NCBI GenBank assembly: GCA_977006965.1
Contig: OZ345366.1
Coordinates: 2,232,001-2,296,000, forward strand
DNA length: 64,000 nt
DNA from: Phymatolithon calcareum
Lineage: Eukaryota; Rhodophyta; Florideophyceae; Hapalidiales
Reading direction: 5' to 3'
In this document: positions 42,395 through 52,908 of the stretch, piece after piece
Numbering within the stretch: position 1 is the stretch's first letter
Layout of the letters: each line of letters begins with the position of its first letter
Program-made: the position numbers and the translations under genes
The notes under the pieces: generated by a model
Database searches by the model: none
Seen by the model: only the letters and a program-made list of their open reading frames with translations
Told to the model about the DNA's origin: nothing

Positions 42395-44536
42395 GTGCCG
42401 ACGTCGTCCTCAAACACTGCGGAGTGGTATACCCGTGTGTCTGGCCCGCTCGCGACGGTGGAGGACGATGACAACCATCAGTGGTTCGCCAAACCTCCGG
42501 AGGGTTGGCAGAACCTCCTAATACGCCGTGGGCAGCTTGCCTCGCCGGGGTTCGTCATGCCCGCCGGCGTTTGTGACGTTCGATACGCCGAGTCGGCGGC
42601 AGAGCGCCGCTTCCTGGAGTGGCTGCGTGGCACCGTTGCCAATAACTCGCAGATCTGCCATGCGGTCGGGCACGGTTCGGTGCACAAGGAGTTCCTCCGC
42701 CAGTGGCCAGCACCGGTGCTGCCTCCTCGGTACAGCTCCGTCGACGTCGACGTGCACGAGCGCCAGTGGCCGCGGCGAAAGAGGCACGAGCTCCGATGCT
42801 TCGTTACCCGTGAACAGCGCGAGGCGCGCTATGTGAGGAACGACGCCGGCGTCGCTCGTGCTCGTTACCCCGTCGGTGGGGAATGGTGGATCCCGATGGA
42901 GGTGGCCTACGGCTGGAACGTTCCATTGCCGCGCATCGCGTACACCAACGGCCTGATCATGGCCTCCCGACCGTACTCGTCGTCCCAGGTTCCGGAATCT
43001 AAAGTCGTCTGGTGCGCCTTCCTGACACTCTGGGTCCGCAACGTTGCGTTTGACCTCCTCATACAGGCTGGCGCCCAGTCGGCTGGGCGAGTCGAGCACC
43101 GCGACGGTCGCTTGTGGTGGACTTCGCCGACGCTGCGGAAGCTCATCCGCAAGTTAACCCCCGCACTCCTCGTCGGCGAGGAGTACGCAGAGCTACTCCT
43201 GAAGCTCCTTGGGTTCATCGACACCATCCACTGGGGTGAACTGTCACCCTTCCGCAATGTCATGCCCACAGCCAACGGTGGCGAGGGTGACAAGCATGGT
43301 TGGTCACCAATCTTTGTGAGCGCCGACTACGTCCTGTTCGACGTCGAACGGTGGTGCCCCATGCTGCCTGACCGGTTCATGAGCGAGGGTCCAGCGTTGG
43401 GAAAAAGTAGGGGTGACCGGCTCAACGGTGAGCTGCCCAACTGGCGTCGCATGGATGTCCATGTCGCGGGGGCCAACTTGACCCCGCTCGTCGAGGAGTA
43501 CCGCCGGAACCGTGTCTACGAAGTCGTAGATAATCTGGCGGCCGAAGCGAGCGTTGCCGGCAACGACGTCGTGGCGACCCAGGAGGATCTAGACAAGCTT
43601 GGGACTCTTCCGGAAGAGCCAGTGGCAGGAACTCCAGGTGGGACCCCCGTGTTGAGGCCCGCGAGTCAACGTACTCCTGCGTCCAGCAACCCGCACGTGT
43701 TCGTGGCACCGGTGCCCATCGAAATCAATGTTGCAGGACCGGTTCTACCGGGTGAAGAGGTGGTCGAGGCGACGGGCATGATGTCGCCCAGGCGCGTGCC
43801 GGACAGGCTCCTCGTGGACCGCACGTACCAGGCCATTAGCGAGTTCCGCGCGCAAGGTATCATCGACGTCGATGGGAAGGGGCACGCGGAGATTCCGGGA
43901 CGACAGAGCGTTCTACTTGGAGAGACGGAATACGACGCAGCCAGCATCTCCTTGCGGCTTGTCAAACTCCTGTTCGTCCACGCCAAGATCCGCCAAGCAC
44001 TCATGGTGACGAAGGGTGTCGATGTTCTGCGATCCGACGTCGGGTCGCAGACGGACGGAGTCGAGCCATCGGTGGCCGAGGTGACAGCACAGCTAGACGT
44101 GGGGATGCTTCGTGCCGAACTACTGGAGCTCGAGATCATCGCGGTGCACGGGCACCTTCCCGACTCCAACGAACCCGTCATGTTCAGGGTTCGGGAGGAG
44201 GCCCAGGCGCGAGGCGACGACGTCCAGGTGGCCCTTCGAGATTACCGGGCGCGCCGTCGTGCGGCTGCTATTGAAGTATTGGCAGTTCACTACTTCCTTA
44301 CGTACCGGGTGACCCACGTTCGCGAAGTCGCGAAGCCTGCCGATCTCAACCTGCTGCGGGCGCTCGAGATCGTTCTCGAACGCCGCGCGGAGACAACTGC
44401 GCCTGGTGCTCACCTTCCGCTTTATGACCCATCGATGGGCCCGGTCCTTCCTCAGCCGGCGTCTGCGTCAGCTACATCAGGCGCAGCCGGTGGTGGCTCG
44501 GCCACTACAGCCGGCGACGGTGCTGCGAACCAGTGA
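42395..44536 (+). CDS. Intact 713-codon antisense ORF of the chromovirus, unknown
   Basis: Open from 42341 (after TAG at 42338) to TGA at 44534. The first listed codon is GTG (42395); the first in-frame ATG is at 42557 (VMPAGVCDVRY), giving 659 residues. The N-terminal ~400 residues are Trp-rich and globular (e.g. HQWFAKPPEGWQNLL, VVWCAFLTLWVRNVAFDLL, ERWCPMLPDRFM). A Pro-rich linker (residues ~420-470) leads to a helical region (~500-680, with LRLVKLLFVHAKIRQALM) and a Gly/Ala/Thr tail. No CCHC knuckle, protease, signal peptide or membrane segment is seen. GC-rich like the rest of the element. It might be a displaced gag, a captured host gene or an antisense regulator; I do not recognise it. 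Confidence 0.6.
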   Translation: MPTSSSNTAEWYTRVSGPLATVEDDDNHQWFAKPPEGWQNLLIRRGQLASPGFVMPAGVCDVRYAESAAERRFLEWLRGTVANNSQICHAVGHGSVHKEFLRQWPAPVLPPRYSSVDVDVHERQWPRRKRHELRCFVTREQREARYVRNDAGVARARYPVGGEWWIPMEVAYGWNVPLPRIAYTNGLIMASRPYSSSQVPESKVVWCAFLTLWVRNVAFDLLIQAGAQSAGRVEHRDGRLWWTSPTLRKLIRKLTPALLVGEEYAELLLKLLGFIDTIHWGELSPFRNVMPTANGGEGDKHGWSPIFVSADYVLFDVERWCPMLPDRFMSEGPALGKSRGDRLNGELPNWRRMDVHVAGANLTPLVEEYRRNRVYEVVDNLAAEASVAGNDVVATQEDLDKLGTLPEEPVAGTPGGTPVLRPASQRTPASSNPHVFVAPVPIEINVAGPVLPGEEVVEATGMMSPRRVPDRLLVDRTYQAISEFRAQGIIDVDGKGHAEIPGRQSVLLGETEYDAASISLRLVKLLFVHAKIRQALMVTKGVDVLRSDVGSQTDGVEPSVAEVTAQLDVGMLRAELLELEIIAVHGHLPDSNEPVMFRVREEAQARGDDVQVALRDYRARRRAAAIEVLAVHYFLTYRVTHVREVAKPADLNLLRALEIVLERRAETTAPGAHLPLYDPSMGPVLPQPASASATSGAAGGGSATTAGDGAANQ

Positions 44537-45206
44537 TGGACTGCGTAGTATTGACTTTGCCAGTAAAGCTTCGTAGTCTTGCGAGGTCGGTGTGCCTAGT
44601 ACGCCGACCTCATATCGGAAAGCAACGTCTCCTTCGACTCGGCCCTCGTTGGGATGGGCGCGGCAAGTCACCAACGGTCGTGACTAAGCGCAGCGGTAGG
44701 CCTCGTGGCACGAGCGTGCCAGAGCCGGGCGTTCACTGTGACGTCCGGCTCCGCTTCCTGGTGGCGACGTCGCGGAGGAGCCCTTTTTCCACCTACTGAA
44801 CCCAGACATCGACGGCGATGTACTGGGCGTCGTGCCCCTGTCGTAATGGCCGGCCGACCCCTTTGGTGGCCGCGCGATGTATAACAAAGAGGAACATTTC
44901 GCGAAATTCGGGAAGGATATCGCGAAATTCGGGAAGGATTATCATACATTTGATACTCAGTGTCAAATGTATGATATGAAGGAACACTTCCCTACATTCA
45001 GAAAGCAATGTTGCTGACGCCCAACTCTACTTTCATCTTGTGTCGCGGAAGTGAGCTTGTGACGTTGCAGGCTCTTGGTCTTCATGACGCCGTCGCCCCC
45101 TCGTGGCGTTTGCGAATGGGCGCTGGCTTCGCACCCGCGTTGGAGAAGTCGCCGGCAGCGGAACGGAGCGACGCCATCGTCGCACCGTTCTTACGGTCAT
45201 CGACCC
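44537..45206. other. Convergent 3' region of the chromovirus
   Basis: Lies between the ends of the antisense ORF and pol. It holds a 20-bp direct repeat (CGCGAAATTCGGGAAGGAT-type, 44899-44939) followed by a hairpin ATCATACATTTGA...TCAAATGTATGAT (44941-44975), arms of 13 bp. It could form the 3' ends of both transcripts. Confidence 0.5.
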
Positions 45207-48200
45207 TTAGCAGGGTCGGCATGCCAGGCGTAGGTCCCTCGGCGTCTTCTTCCGTTGCCGACGGAAGAAGGCCCGCACTTTGCTGTAGGGGACGTCCCCA
45301 GGTTTCTGCCACGTGTCCGCATCGGCTCCGTATCCATGCCATCGGCAGCGTATGCCATCGCGCTCGTCGAAGTCGACGACGCGGTCGAGCACGTATTCGC
45401 CACCAGCCTCCGTAGGCTGGTGATCGAGCTGGGCATCGGTGCCGACTGGTAATGGACGTGAGGCACCCTTGGCTTGTGTGACGCCACGGGGCGTCACACG
45501 GGGAGTGGAAGGTGTCGCCGCACTTCTGGCGTGCGTTTTCCCCGGAGATCCCCGTGGATCTGCTTCCGAATCGTGTGTTGTCGGCAAGTTTACAGTAGAC
45601 ATTGGCATTTGCGCCCTTCCTTTCGCACCGACTTCGGTGTCTACCTTGCCATGGGTGATGCCGCCCTTCGGGAGGCGGCCAAGCGCCGTCGCTTTCTCCT
45701 CCTCTTTGCGGTCTTTGATTGCATCGAGCATGCCGTCTTCGCGTCGATGGTACGCGCGAGACACACGATCCCGGTTGACCTTTTCAACTAAGCCGTCACG
45801 ATCGAGAGTAACTGTACTCTCGTCGTGGGCGATGACCTCGTACGGCCCAGTGGCTTTCCATGTCAACATATCGCGGCGTCTTTCACCTGAGCTCGCGTCC
45901 TCCGTGGGACCAGCTCGCTCTACGAAGACCCACTCAACCGTCTGCGGTTGAGTGAGTGGTCGAACGTGACGGTCAAACGCTTCCTTGTAAGAAGCTTTCG
46001 ACTTCGCAAGCTCCTCCTTGGCGTCCGTCACCAGCGAGCGGATGTACCTGCGGAACCGGTTCCGAGCGCTCGGATGGCTGGCGCTCGTTTCAAACTCCGG
46101 GGTTCTCTCGATTACCATCGCTGCCGGTGGTGCAGTCACCACCAAGTCGAACGGCGGCACCTTTGTCGACGCGTGGACTTGCGTGTTGTATGCGTAGGTG
46201 ACTGCACCTACGAACTCTGGCCAGGTTTTGGGGTGCTCGCCTACGAACGCCCTCAAGCTGGCCAGCAGAGTGCGATTGAACCTCTCGGCCTGGCCGTTCG
46301 TCTGGGGGTGGTACGTTGACGTCAACGCATGCCTTACCCCCAGGTGCGAGCAGAGAAACTCGAACATCTTTGAGGTGAATTGGCTCCCATTGTCCGTCAC
46401 CACGTGGGCCGGCGCACCATAGGAGAATATCCAGAACTCCAAGAAGACTTTGGCGACCGCGATGGCGGTGATCGTCCTCATCGCGACGGAACGGGTGAAT
46501 TTCGAAAACCTGTCCGTCATCACGAGGATGAAGCGGTGGCCCGAAGTGGCACGAGGAAGTGGACCGAGTATGTCGACTGCGACGTACTCGAGCGGTCCGT
46601 TCGCTGGGAACAGAGTCAAAGGTGACTGGTGTGTCCGCAGCTTCACTCGTTCTCTGGCGCAGGCGTCACATCGAAGGCAGCAACTCCGGACGTCTGAGAT
46701 CATCAGTGGCCAGTACATGCTACGGCGCATGGTGTAGTACTGCCGAGAGACACCCGGGTGTCCAGCCACAGGCGTATGGTGCGCGAGATAGAGCGCTCGG
46801 GCCCTCAATATCTTCGGAATGAAGGCCTGTTCGGCACCGCCAACTGTGGCGATGCGAACTATAAGGCCGCGTGTGTCGAATTCGTAATCGCGTGTCTCAC
46901 CGTGGTCAATGAGTTTGGTGATCTTCCGGCACTCGTCGTCCTCCGCCTGCGCCTTGAGCAGCTCATCAACGGTGATGAGCTCAATTATAGCCTCCTCAAG
47001 GGAAAATGCCTCACACGCGTCAGGTGCCTGGTGCTCACGGTTCAAGACCTCTTCTTCGAAGTCCCAGTCGTGGCGGTCCCAGGACGCGACGTTCACCTTC
47101 TTGTTCAACGTAGGGCAAGAAGGGTGGTCGACGAGGTACACGGGGAGGTCGACGTCGACCTCCACATCACAGTGACCATAGGTGGGCAGGCGAGAGACAG
47201 CGTCTGCAACGACGTTATCGCTGCCCTTCTTATACTTGACTTCGAAGTCGAAGTCCTGTAACCTGAGCGCCCATCTTGCAAGCCGACCGGTCGGATCATG
47301 AAAGTTGACGACCCAACGGAGGGCCTGGTGGTCAGTGTACACTACGAAGTGCCGACCCCACAGGTACGGGTGGAGTGTCTGTACCGCGAATATGATGGCC
47401 AAAGCCTCGCGTTCTCCGGCGCTGTAGTTCCGCTCCGCTTCCGTGAGCGAGCGGGACCAGAATCCAATTGGATGTCGGACGCCGTCGTCCCCTTCCTGGA
47501 ACAGGGGGCAGCCCGCTTGGTAGGCGCTGGCGTCCGTATCGAGAGAATACTTCTTCTCGGGGTCAGGTAGCTGGAGGACTGGCGGAGCGGTCAACGTTGA
47601 CCGCAGCAGCTCGAACGCCTCCCTCGTCTCCTCCGTAGGAGGCGGAAGGTGGAATTGTTGGCCCTTCATAAGCAGCCGGTTGAGTGGAGCGGCGACGTGC
47701 GCAAAGTTAGGCACGAAGCGGCGATACATATTGCACATGCCCAGGAAGCTCCGTAGCTCCGTCTGGGTTGTGGGGTATAGCGACTTCGTTATGCTCTGCG
47801 TGTTCTTCGTGGCCACTTCTAACCGTCCGGGGCTGACGACGTGCCGAAGTTAGTCGACTGTTCGACTGAAGAACTTGCACTTTCGCATGTTCAGCGACAA
47901 TCCGGCATCGTGCAGGATTGAGAGCACCTCGGCGACGTCGCCTAGGTGTTCCTCAAAGGACTTGGAGAAGATTATAACATCGTCTACGTAGACGAGGCAA
48001 GTCTTCCACTTGATTCCTGCGAGGAGGATGTCCAGTGTGCGCTGGTATGAGGCTGGGGCGTTGCAGAGACCGCACGGCATGCGCTTGTACTGGAACGTTC
48101 CAGCAAAGGTGGTGAACGCGGTCTTCGGCCTATCCTTGACGGCAAGGGGGATCTGCCAGAAGCCCCAGTTACAGTCCAGCGTGGAGAAGAACTGGGCGTC

Positions 48201-48707
48201 GCCTAGGCTATCAAGGCAGTCCTCCATGCGCGGCAACGGGTACCTGTCCTTGATGGTTACCGAGTTGAGGCGACGACAGTCGACACAGAACCTGAGCGTG
48301 CCGTCCGGCTTCGGAGCCAGTACGACTAGAGCAGCCCACTCGGAGCGGGCTGGCTCAATGATGTCCTGGTCAATCATCTCGTTTATCGTGCTCTTGATGA
48401 CCTTGCGCGCGTAAGGGCCGGCCCTGTACGTCTGTGAGAATTACGGCCTTCCGCCTTCTTCGATGTCGATGTGGTGCTCGGTCCCGTTGACCTTGCCCAC
48501 TTTTCCCGGCCGCCACATTTCTTTGAATTGTTCGAGCATACCTCGAACCTTTGTTTGGTCATCGCCGTCGATGTCTGGGAGCGGGATTTCGTCGACGCTG
48601 ACGATGTCCGGCTTGCGCTCCTTCTTGGTGTTCAGGTGCGTGAACGCCCTACTTTCTTGTTGTGATAGCGGTTTGTGGGACTGGCCGTTCAGTGACTCAC
48701 CCGCCAC
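45207..48707 (-). pseudogene. Chromovirus pol: RT, RNase H, integrase, chromodomain
   Basis: A single frame of 1167 codons interrupted by two TAA codons (48441-48443, 47850-47852). The second stop stands for the Tyr of the usual V-x-Y-L-G/R-H block. RT: VVLAPKPDGTLRFCVDCRRL, KRMPCGLCNAPASYQR and catalytic CLVYVDDVIIFS. RNase H: YSLDTDASAYQAGCPLFQ, YTDHQALRW. Integrase: HHTPVAGHPGVSRQ...CLRCDACAR, VAVDILGPLPRA, VVTDNGSQF, HPQTNGQAERFNRTLL. C-terminal chromodomain: GEYVLDRVVDFDERDGIRC, RWHGYGADADTWQ. The frame starts only ~30 bases inside the LTR, so gag and protease are deleted. Confidence 0.9.
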
Positions 48708-48738
48708 CCCCTCCTTAACGTTAAGGTCGGGTGACCAT

Positions 48739-49347
48739 TGTAACGAAACGGTTCGTTCGGTGGTAACTCAGGGTGAACGACCGCTCGTTCCGTGTGCACC
48801 TGAGGCAGACGGTTAGTGGACCAGAAAGCGGGTGGTAGAGCGGTTTGGCGTCACTCCAAACGGTGAAAGTGACGCCGGGGTGGACTGTAAACACCCCGTA
48901 GTGTCTAGGACGGCGGTAGTGATCGACAGACACGAGGCGATCACCCTACGCAGTGTTTGGCAGGGGTAGACAAGCCGATCAACGTCAAAGGTGACGTGGT
49001 GAGGCAAGCCGGCACGTCGCAGGCGACGTAGCAAAAGTTGTAACACAGGGGTTTCCCTTAGCAACACACACTCAGTGGGGTCAGAACGGCGGTCGTTGGC
49101 GAGCCCTGGGTCCTAAATCCCTTGGGAGCCTTGACGGTGGCTGAGCCAGTCGAGCGTGTGTGTGCTTCCGAAAACCCCTTGTTGGTTTATTCCCTCGCCG
49201 ACGACAGCGGTTAAGTGCTATGCTACCTAAGCGCTGGACACGTGGCTAGCGCGTCGCTAACTAGAAGTTTCGCGGGATTCGGACAGCGTGTCCACGTGTA
49301 CATGCTGTCAAAGGGGGTCGGGAACAGTCCCATTTTGTATTATCACA
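48739..49347 (-). repeat. 5' LTR of the chromovirus
   Basis: 609 bp. On the minus strand it starts TGTGATAATACAAAATGGGA and ends CGTTACA, directly followed by A and TGGTCACCCGACC (primer-site-like). Confidence 0.9.
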
Positions 49348-50635
49348 CAGGGATTGTGCTAGATTTTGCACGGTCCACAAATAAGAAGAAAGACTGGGAG
49401 ATAATAGCCGATTCAAGGACTTCGAGGAGAAGAGTAGGATTCTGGTGGACGTTGTCCAGTTGATCCTGAAGCATAAGCGCTCTCTCGTACAGCTTTGTCA
49501 TAGCATCAGACCAAGTGTCGCATTCTGACTTAAAGCTTGTTATTTTCAGGTTTCGCCATTCCCTGAGGTTTGCAGCCATGTTGGAGCTGCTATACGACCA
49601 AGTAAATAGCTTTTGAAAAGCTGCTTCTAAGGTCGGTACCTGCTGGAATACTTCATTGTAGAAAAAGCGACCAGCGAGAGAATGGGTCTCAATCATATTC
49701 ATCAAACATTCAAGACCTTCTGCGGCGTTAAGACCACATAAATGGGCCTGAGCGTAATACACCGCTTGATGTCTAGCAAGACTGTGAAGGTCTGATTTTC
49801 TTCCTGTGTACCTAGATCCACGGCCGGAGTAATATTTGGCCATATCTCCAGGTCTGCCTCTGAATGGACGCCTTATCGGTAATAGAGTTACCCTTGAGTT
49901 GGTTTGAGATCTCGCATAGGAAATATTTCCGTTCGATCGTTGACCATAAAGTGGTTGCGAAGTTGGAGCACCCACTTGAGTGTTTGAAGCCGAAAACGGG
50001 GCGATATTGAAGCTTTGACCGTCCGGGGGAGGATTCAGAGATACATCTCTAGGCACACGGTCAGGAAGTTGAGAGTACGCTGGTTGCATGTTTCGCGCGG
50101 TGTTACTTCCTTGACCGTGGGCATGATGTTGATTATGAGCGACCCTCTGGAAGCGAAATGGCTCGAAACCATTGGAATTACTTAAAGAAGGTCCTTGTGG
50201 TTGCCCGTTAAACTGACGTGCATCGTTTGGGGGTCGATTGTTTGATGGTTCCAAAGGTTGTGGAACATCATGCGCTTGTGGCGGAGATGGAGGTGCACTG
50301 ATCGTTGCTGATCTAAGCTGCTCATCTTGAAGATGCTGTTGGGACAGAGCTGGAAAAAGGAATTTACATAGTAGAGAGTGTAGTCCTTCTTCCATGTCAC
50401 TGTCTGATGGATCAGGGATGTGTACCCCTTTTTCCAAGAGCAACTTGTACGAGGCAAATACGTATGTTTGCGAACACTCTAAAAGAGGGTTGAAACGTAT
50501 TGTCCCACGAGTGTCCCTGAGAATCTCTTCTGTAGAGCAATCATACAGGTATCTTATCATAGCATCACGAATATCAATATCGGCGGGGTGTGTGGGATTA
50601 TCATCTTGTATCCACTGGGGAACAGGAGTTGTCAT
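49348..50635 (-). pseudogene. Copia-2 gag, cut by the chromovirus
   Basis: Starts MTTPVPQWIQ at an ATG (50635). The central part is rich in Gln, Asn, Ser and Pro with RVTLLPIRRPFRGRPGD, and the capsid-like part follows (FYNEVFQQVPTLEAAFQKLF). The frame runs to ...RAKSSTIP at the target duplication. On the far side of the chromovirus it resumes as EEYYNECLSAIHK without a frame change. Coding sequence otherwise looks intact. Confidence 0.85.
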
Positions 50636-51202
50636 TATGATATTGTCAGTGTTGACAGAATTGTTGTTTTTTATATTGTATCATAAAATTAATCCAACTT
50701 TAGAAACTTTTTTTTTTTAGCGGGAATGTTTTTTTTTAAAAAAAAGATTTAAAAGTTATCAGCTAGATAGAGCTGATGCTGAATTACAGCTGGAAATTTT
50801 AGTTCAACAAAAATCTTATTCTGGATATGTTTCGACACGAAATTGTCACGTGAATTGAAGATGATGCCTTAATAATGGTGGATAGGTGATTGATACTAAT
50901 GACCGGTGGATGGTTGATTGACGAGAAAGGTTGATGATAATGACCGGTGGATGAAGGTTGAAATGGTGGAAGCGTGACTGGCGGTAAACGTGCGAGCGGC
51001 GGTTTCCAACGGTGATTGGCTACTTGTATTTTATCTGATTGTCGATTCACTTTTTGTCCGTGAACAAAGAGAAAGCAACAAAATTTGTTAGAATCCTCTT
51101 TTGTCCAGAAGTCACAATTCTTTAAAGAAATAAATCAGTAAAGAAAGGGACTTTCTCCAAAATTGATCGTCAAGCAGATAAACTTGCTTATTCTTGTACG
51201 GT

Positions 51203-51315
51203 GGTTGGTAGGTTGGTAGGTTGGTAGGTTGGTAGGTTGGTAGGTTGGTAGGTTGGTAGGTTGGTAGGTTGGTGGATGGATGAATGGATGGATGGTTGGT
51301 TGGTTGGTGGGTGCG
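51203..51315. repeat. (GGTTGGTA)n microsatellite in the Copia-2 leader
   Basis: Eight to nine copies of the 8-mer GGTTGGTA, followed by GGTGGATGGATGAATGG-type sequence, between the 5' LTR and gag. The element RNA (minus strand) carries the C-rich strand (TACCAACC)n. Confidence 0.9.
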
Positions 51316-51346
51316 TAGTTTTGGTGTTTTAGATGTGATTTGCAAA

Positions 51347-51671
51347 TGTCGTCCAAAAGACCAGTTGTGAAAGGCGGGATAAGCCAGCAAAGTCTTCTTG
51401 ACCTTGCCACTTTACTTATCCCTGCCGAGTCTGCTATTCAGGACTCAGCAGGTTGCTTATGTACTGCTCTGGAGAGCTACAGTACTGGGGAACTGCAGAA
51501 CTTGGGGAACTGCTGAACTAGACTACCTAATCCGTACATTGTTACCGTAAACGTAAACGCGGGAGAAATAGTACCAGAAAAGGGCGTGAAGGAGTGTGTC
51601 TGCATTTGCAGAGTGCCTTGGTTCCCATCCTGGGAAACTTTCCATGCGCCGTGAATGTCAGCTCCATGACA
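51347..51671 (-). repeat. 5' LTR of Copia-2
   Basis: 325 bp, one mismatch to 37416-37740; followed outside by the target duplication GTTTG. Confidence 0.95.
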
Positions 51672-52380
51672 GTTTGGGCTCTTGTCGGCAATCAGTGTAG
51701 GCTTCGTTTAGGACAACGGCACGTCGCACACTGCCATGCGTGAAGAAGTTAATCTTCACGCACGGGCCTTGTATTCGTTTTGAATTAGCCTAGAGCGGAC
51801 AGTAGCTTGTCCGAATTTGTGGTCCACGGACGATAAGGATTTATGCATATAGTGCAGTGTCACAGACTCCGGCTCTATTTTGCAACGTAAAGCTCCGAAA
51901 TTACAATGCGTCAGAATACAGGCCAGTTTGTTAAGTCACAGCCGCGCAGTTCCTGAACTGTAATTTTGGAAGGTCGTAGAACCATACTGTAACACCAGGG
52001 GAATATAAGAGGGGGAGGAAAGCAAATCGTATGACAACTGGAATTTTTACACGCACAATAGCGCGCTTTATTTGAAATTACGGACTCGCATCAAAAAAAC
52101 AAATACGAAACCAGATTTATTGCCCAAAATGTACGCTTGTATTTGCCGAGGTGAATATTAGGGGGGCTAATGATCGCGCGTTCATTCTGTGGTCAAAAAT
52201 AATTACTAAACAGCAAGATTAGGAGTGGGCAAAACTTGTGCACAAACCAGACTCACTCCTAGTACCACAGCACTTTGAAAACTTTCGGAAAAAGTGCGAG
52301 ACCCTGACACCCGTTGTGCCCTTCACCCTGCTCTACCCAACTTTCCCCTCACCCAACTGTCTGAATTGAAACTCGTCGCC

Positions 52381-52527
52381 ATGACGACCACAGACAGCAC
52401 TGGTCGGTCCAGCACATCGTCAGATGACCGCGTTCTCGGCCCAGATGCCATCGTGCCGGTCGACAAATTCAATTCGTGCGGAAAAACCAGAGAAAATCCT
52501 AGGTTCACAGGAAAACGGGCGTATTAA
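52381..52527 (+). CDS. Small conserved ORF of unit A, 48 aa
   Basis: Starts MTTTDSTGRSSTSSDDRVLG and ends RENPRFTGKRAY. The same 48 codons are kept at 62376-62522 in unit B. Ser/Thr-rich; may be a first exon or a fossil. Function unknown. Confidence 0.3.
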   Translation: MTTTDSTGRSSTSSDDRVLGPDAIVPVDKFNSCGKTRENPRFTGKRAY

Positions 52528-52908
52528 AAGCGCACACCTGCACACGTATGGGGAACTTTATGCCAGTAGTTTCGATGCGCTCGGCTGAGGCCAGTGCATA
52601 GACTGCATGGAATAATGCGTTGGAGTCGTATAGACACTGCCAGGTGCTTAGCGCTCTGCAAACAGTGAGCGCTTATTGGTTGATGTTCTCGAATACGCCG
52701 TAGCAGGAGTACACGAGTACATCAATTTCACTAATATTACTGATATGTCATTTTCCTCATAATTTTGTGGGCAGAAACGACTACGGATTTTTATTAATTG
52801 TTTTGATGCATTAAAATTCTGCTTTCCTTCCCCTCTTACATTCCCCTGATACCACGCACACCGCTAGCTATGGTTATGACATTATTTTTCTCCCGTAGTG
52901 TCATTCTG

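Larger units (their letters stand above)
41817..49347 (-). mobile_element. Chromodomain Ty3/Gypsy element nested in Copia-2
   Basis: Flanked by the target duplication CAGGG (41812-41816, 49348-49352), which lies exactly in the Copia-2 gag-pol frame. The 5' LTR (48739-49347) runs TG...CA; the 3' LTR is 54-55 bp shorter at its U3 start. After the 5' LTR a TGG-type primer site is followed within 30 bases by the pol frame, so gag and protease are missing. An intact antisense ORF fills the space between the end of pol and the 3' LTR. Confidence 0.9.
37416..51671 (-). mobile_element. Young Ty1/Copia retrotransposon (Copia-2) with nested chromovirus
   Basis: Perfect target duplication GTTTG (37411-37415, 51672-51676); the uninterrupted site is kept in unit B near 61650. 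LTRs of 325 bp start TGTC and end GACA and differ at one base. A purine tract (AGAAAAGAGG) precedes the 3' LTR. When the chromovirus and one copy of its target duplication are ignored, gag and pol form one continuous frame of 1749 codons with a single in-frame TGA. The order is gag, protease, integrase, RT, RNase H. Confidence 0.95.
27834..52900 (+). repeat. NLR segmental duplication, unit A
   Basis: First of three direct copies. Homology to the other units begins at TCATTCTGCATATTTTATGA (27834) and resumes after each inserted transposon up to 52900. Native content is about 9-10 kb; a pogo derivative (27897-29190) and the Copia-2/chromovirus nest (37416-51671) account for the rest. Confidence 0.85.
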
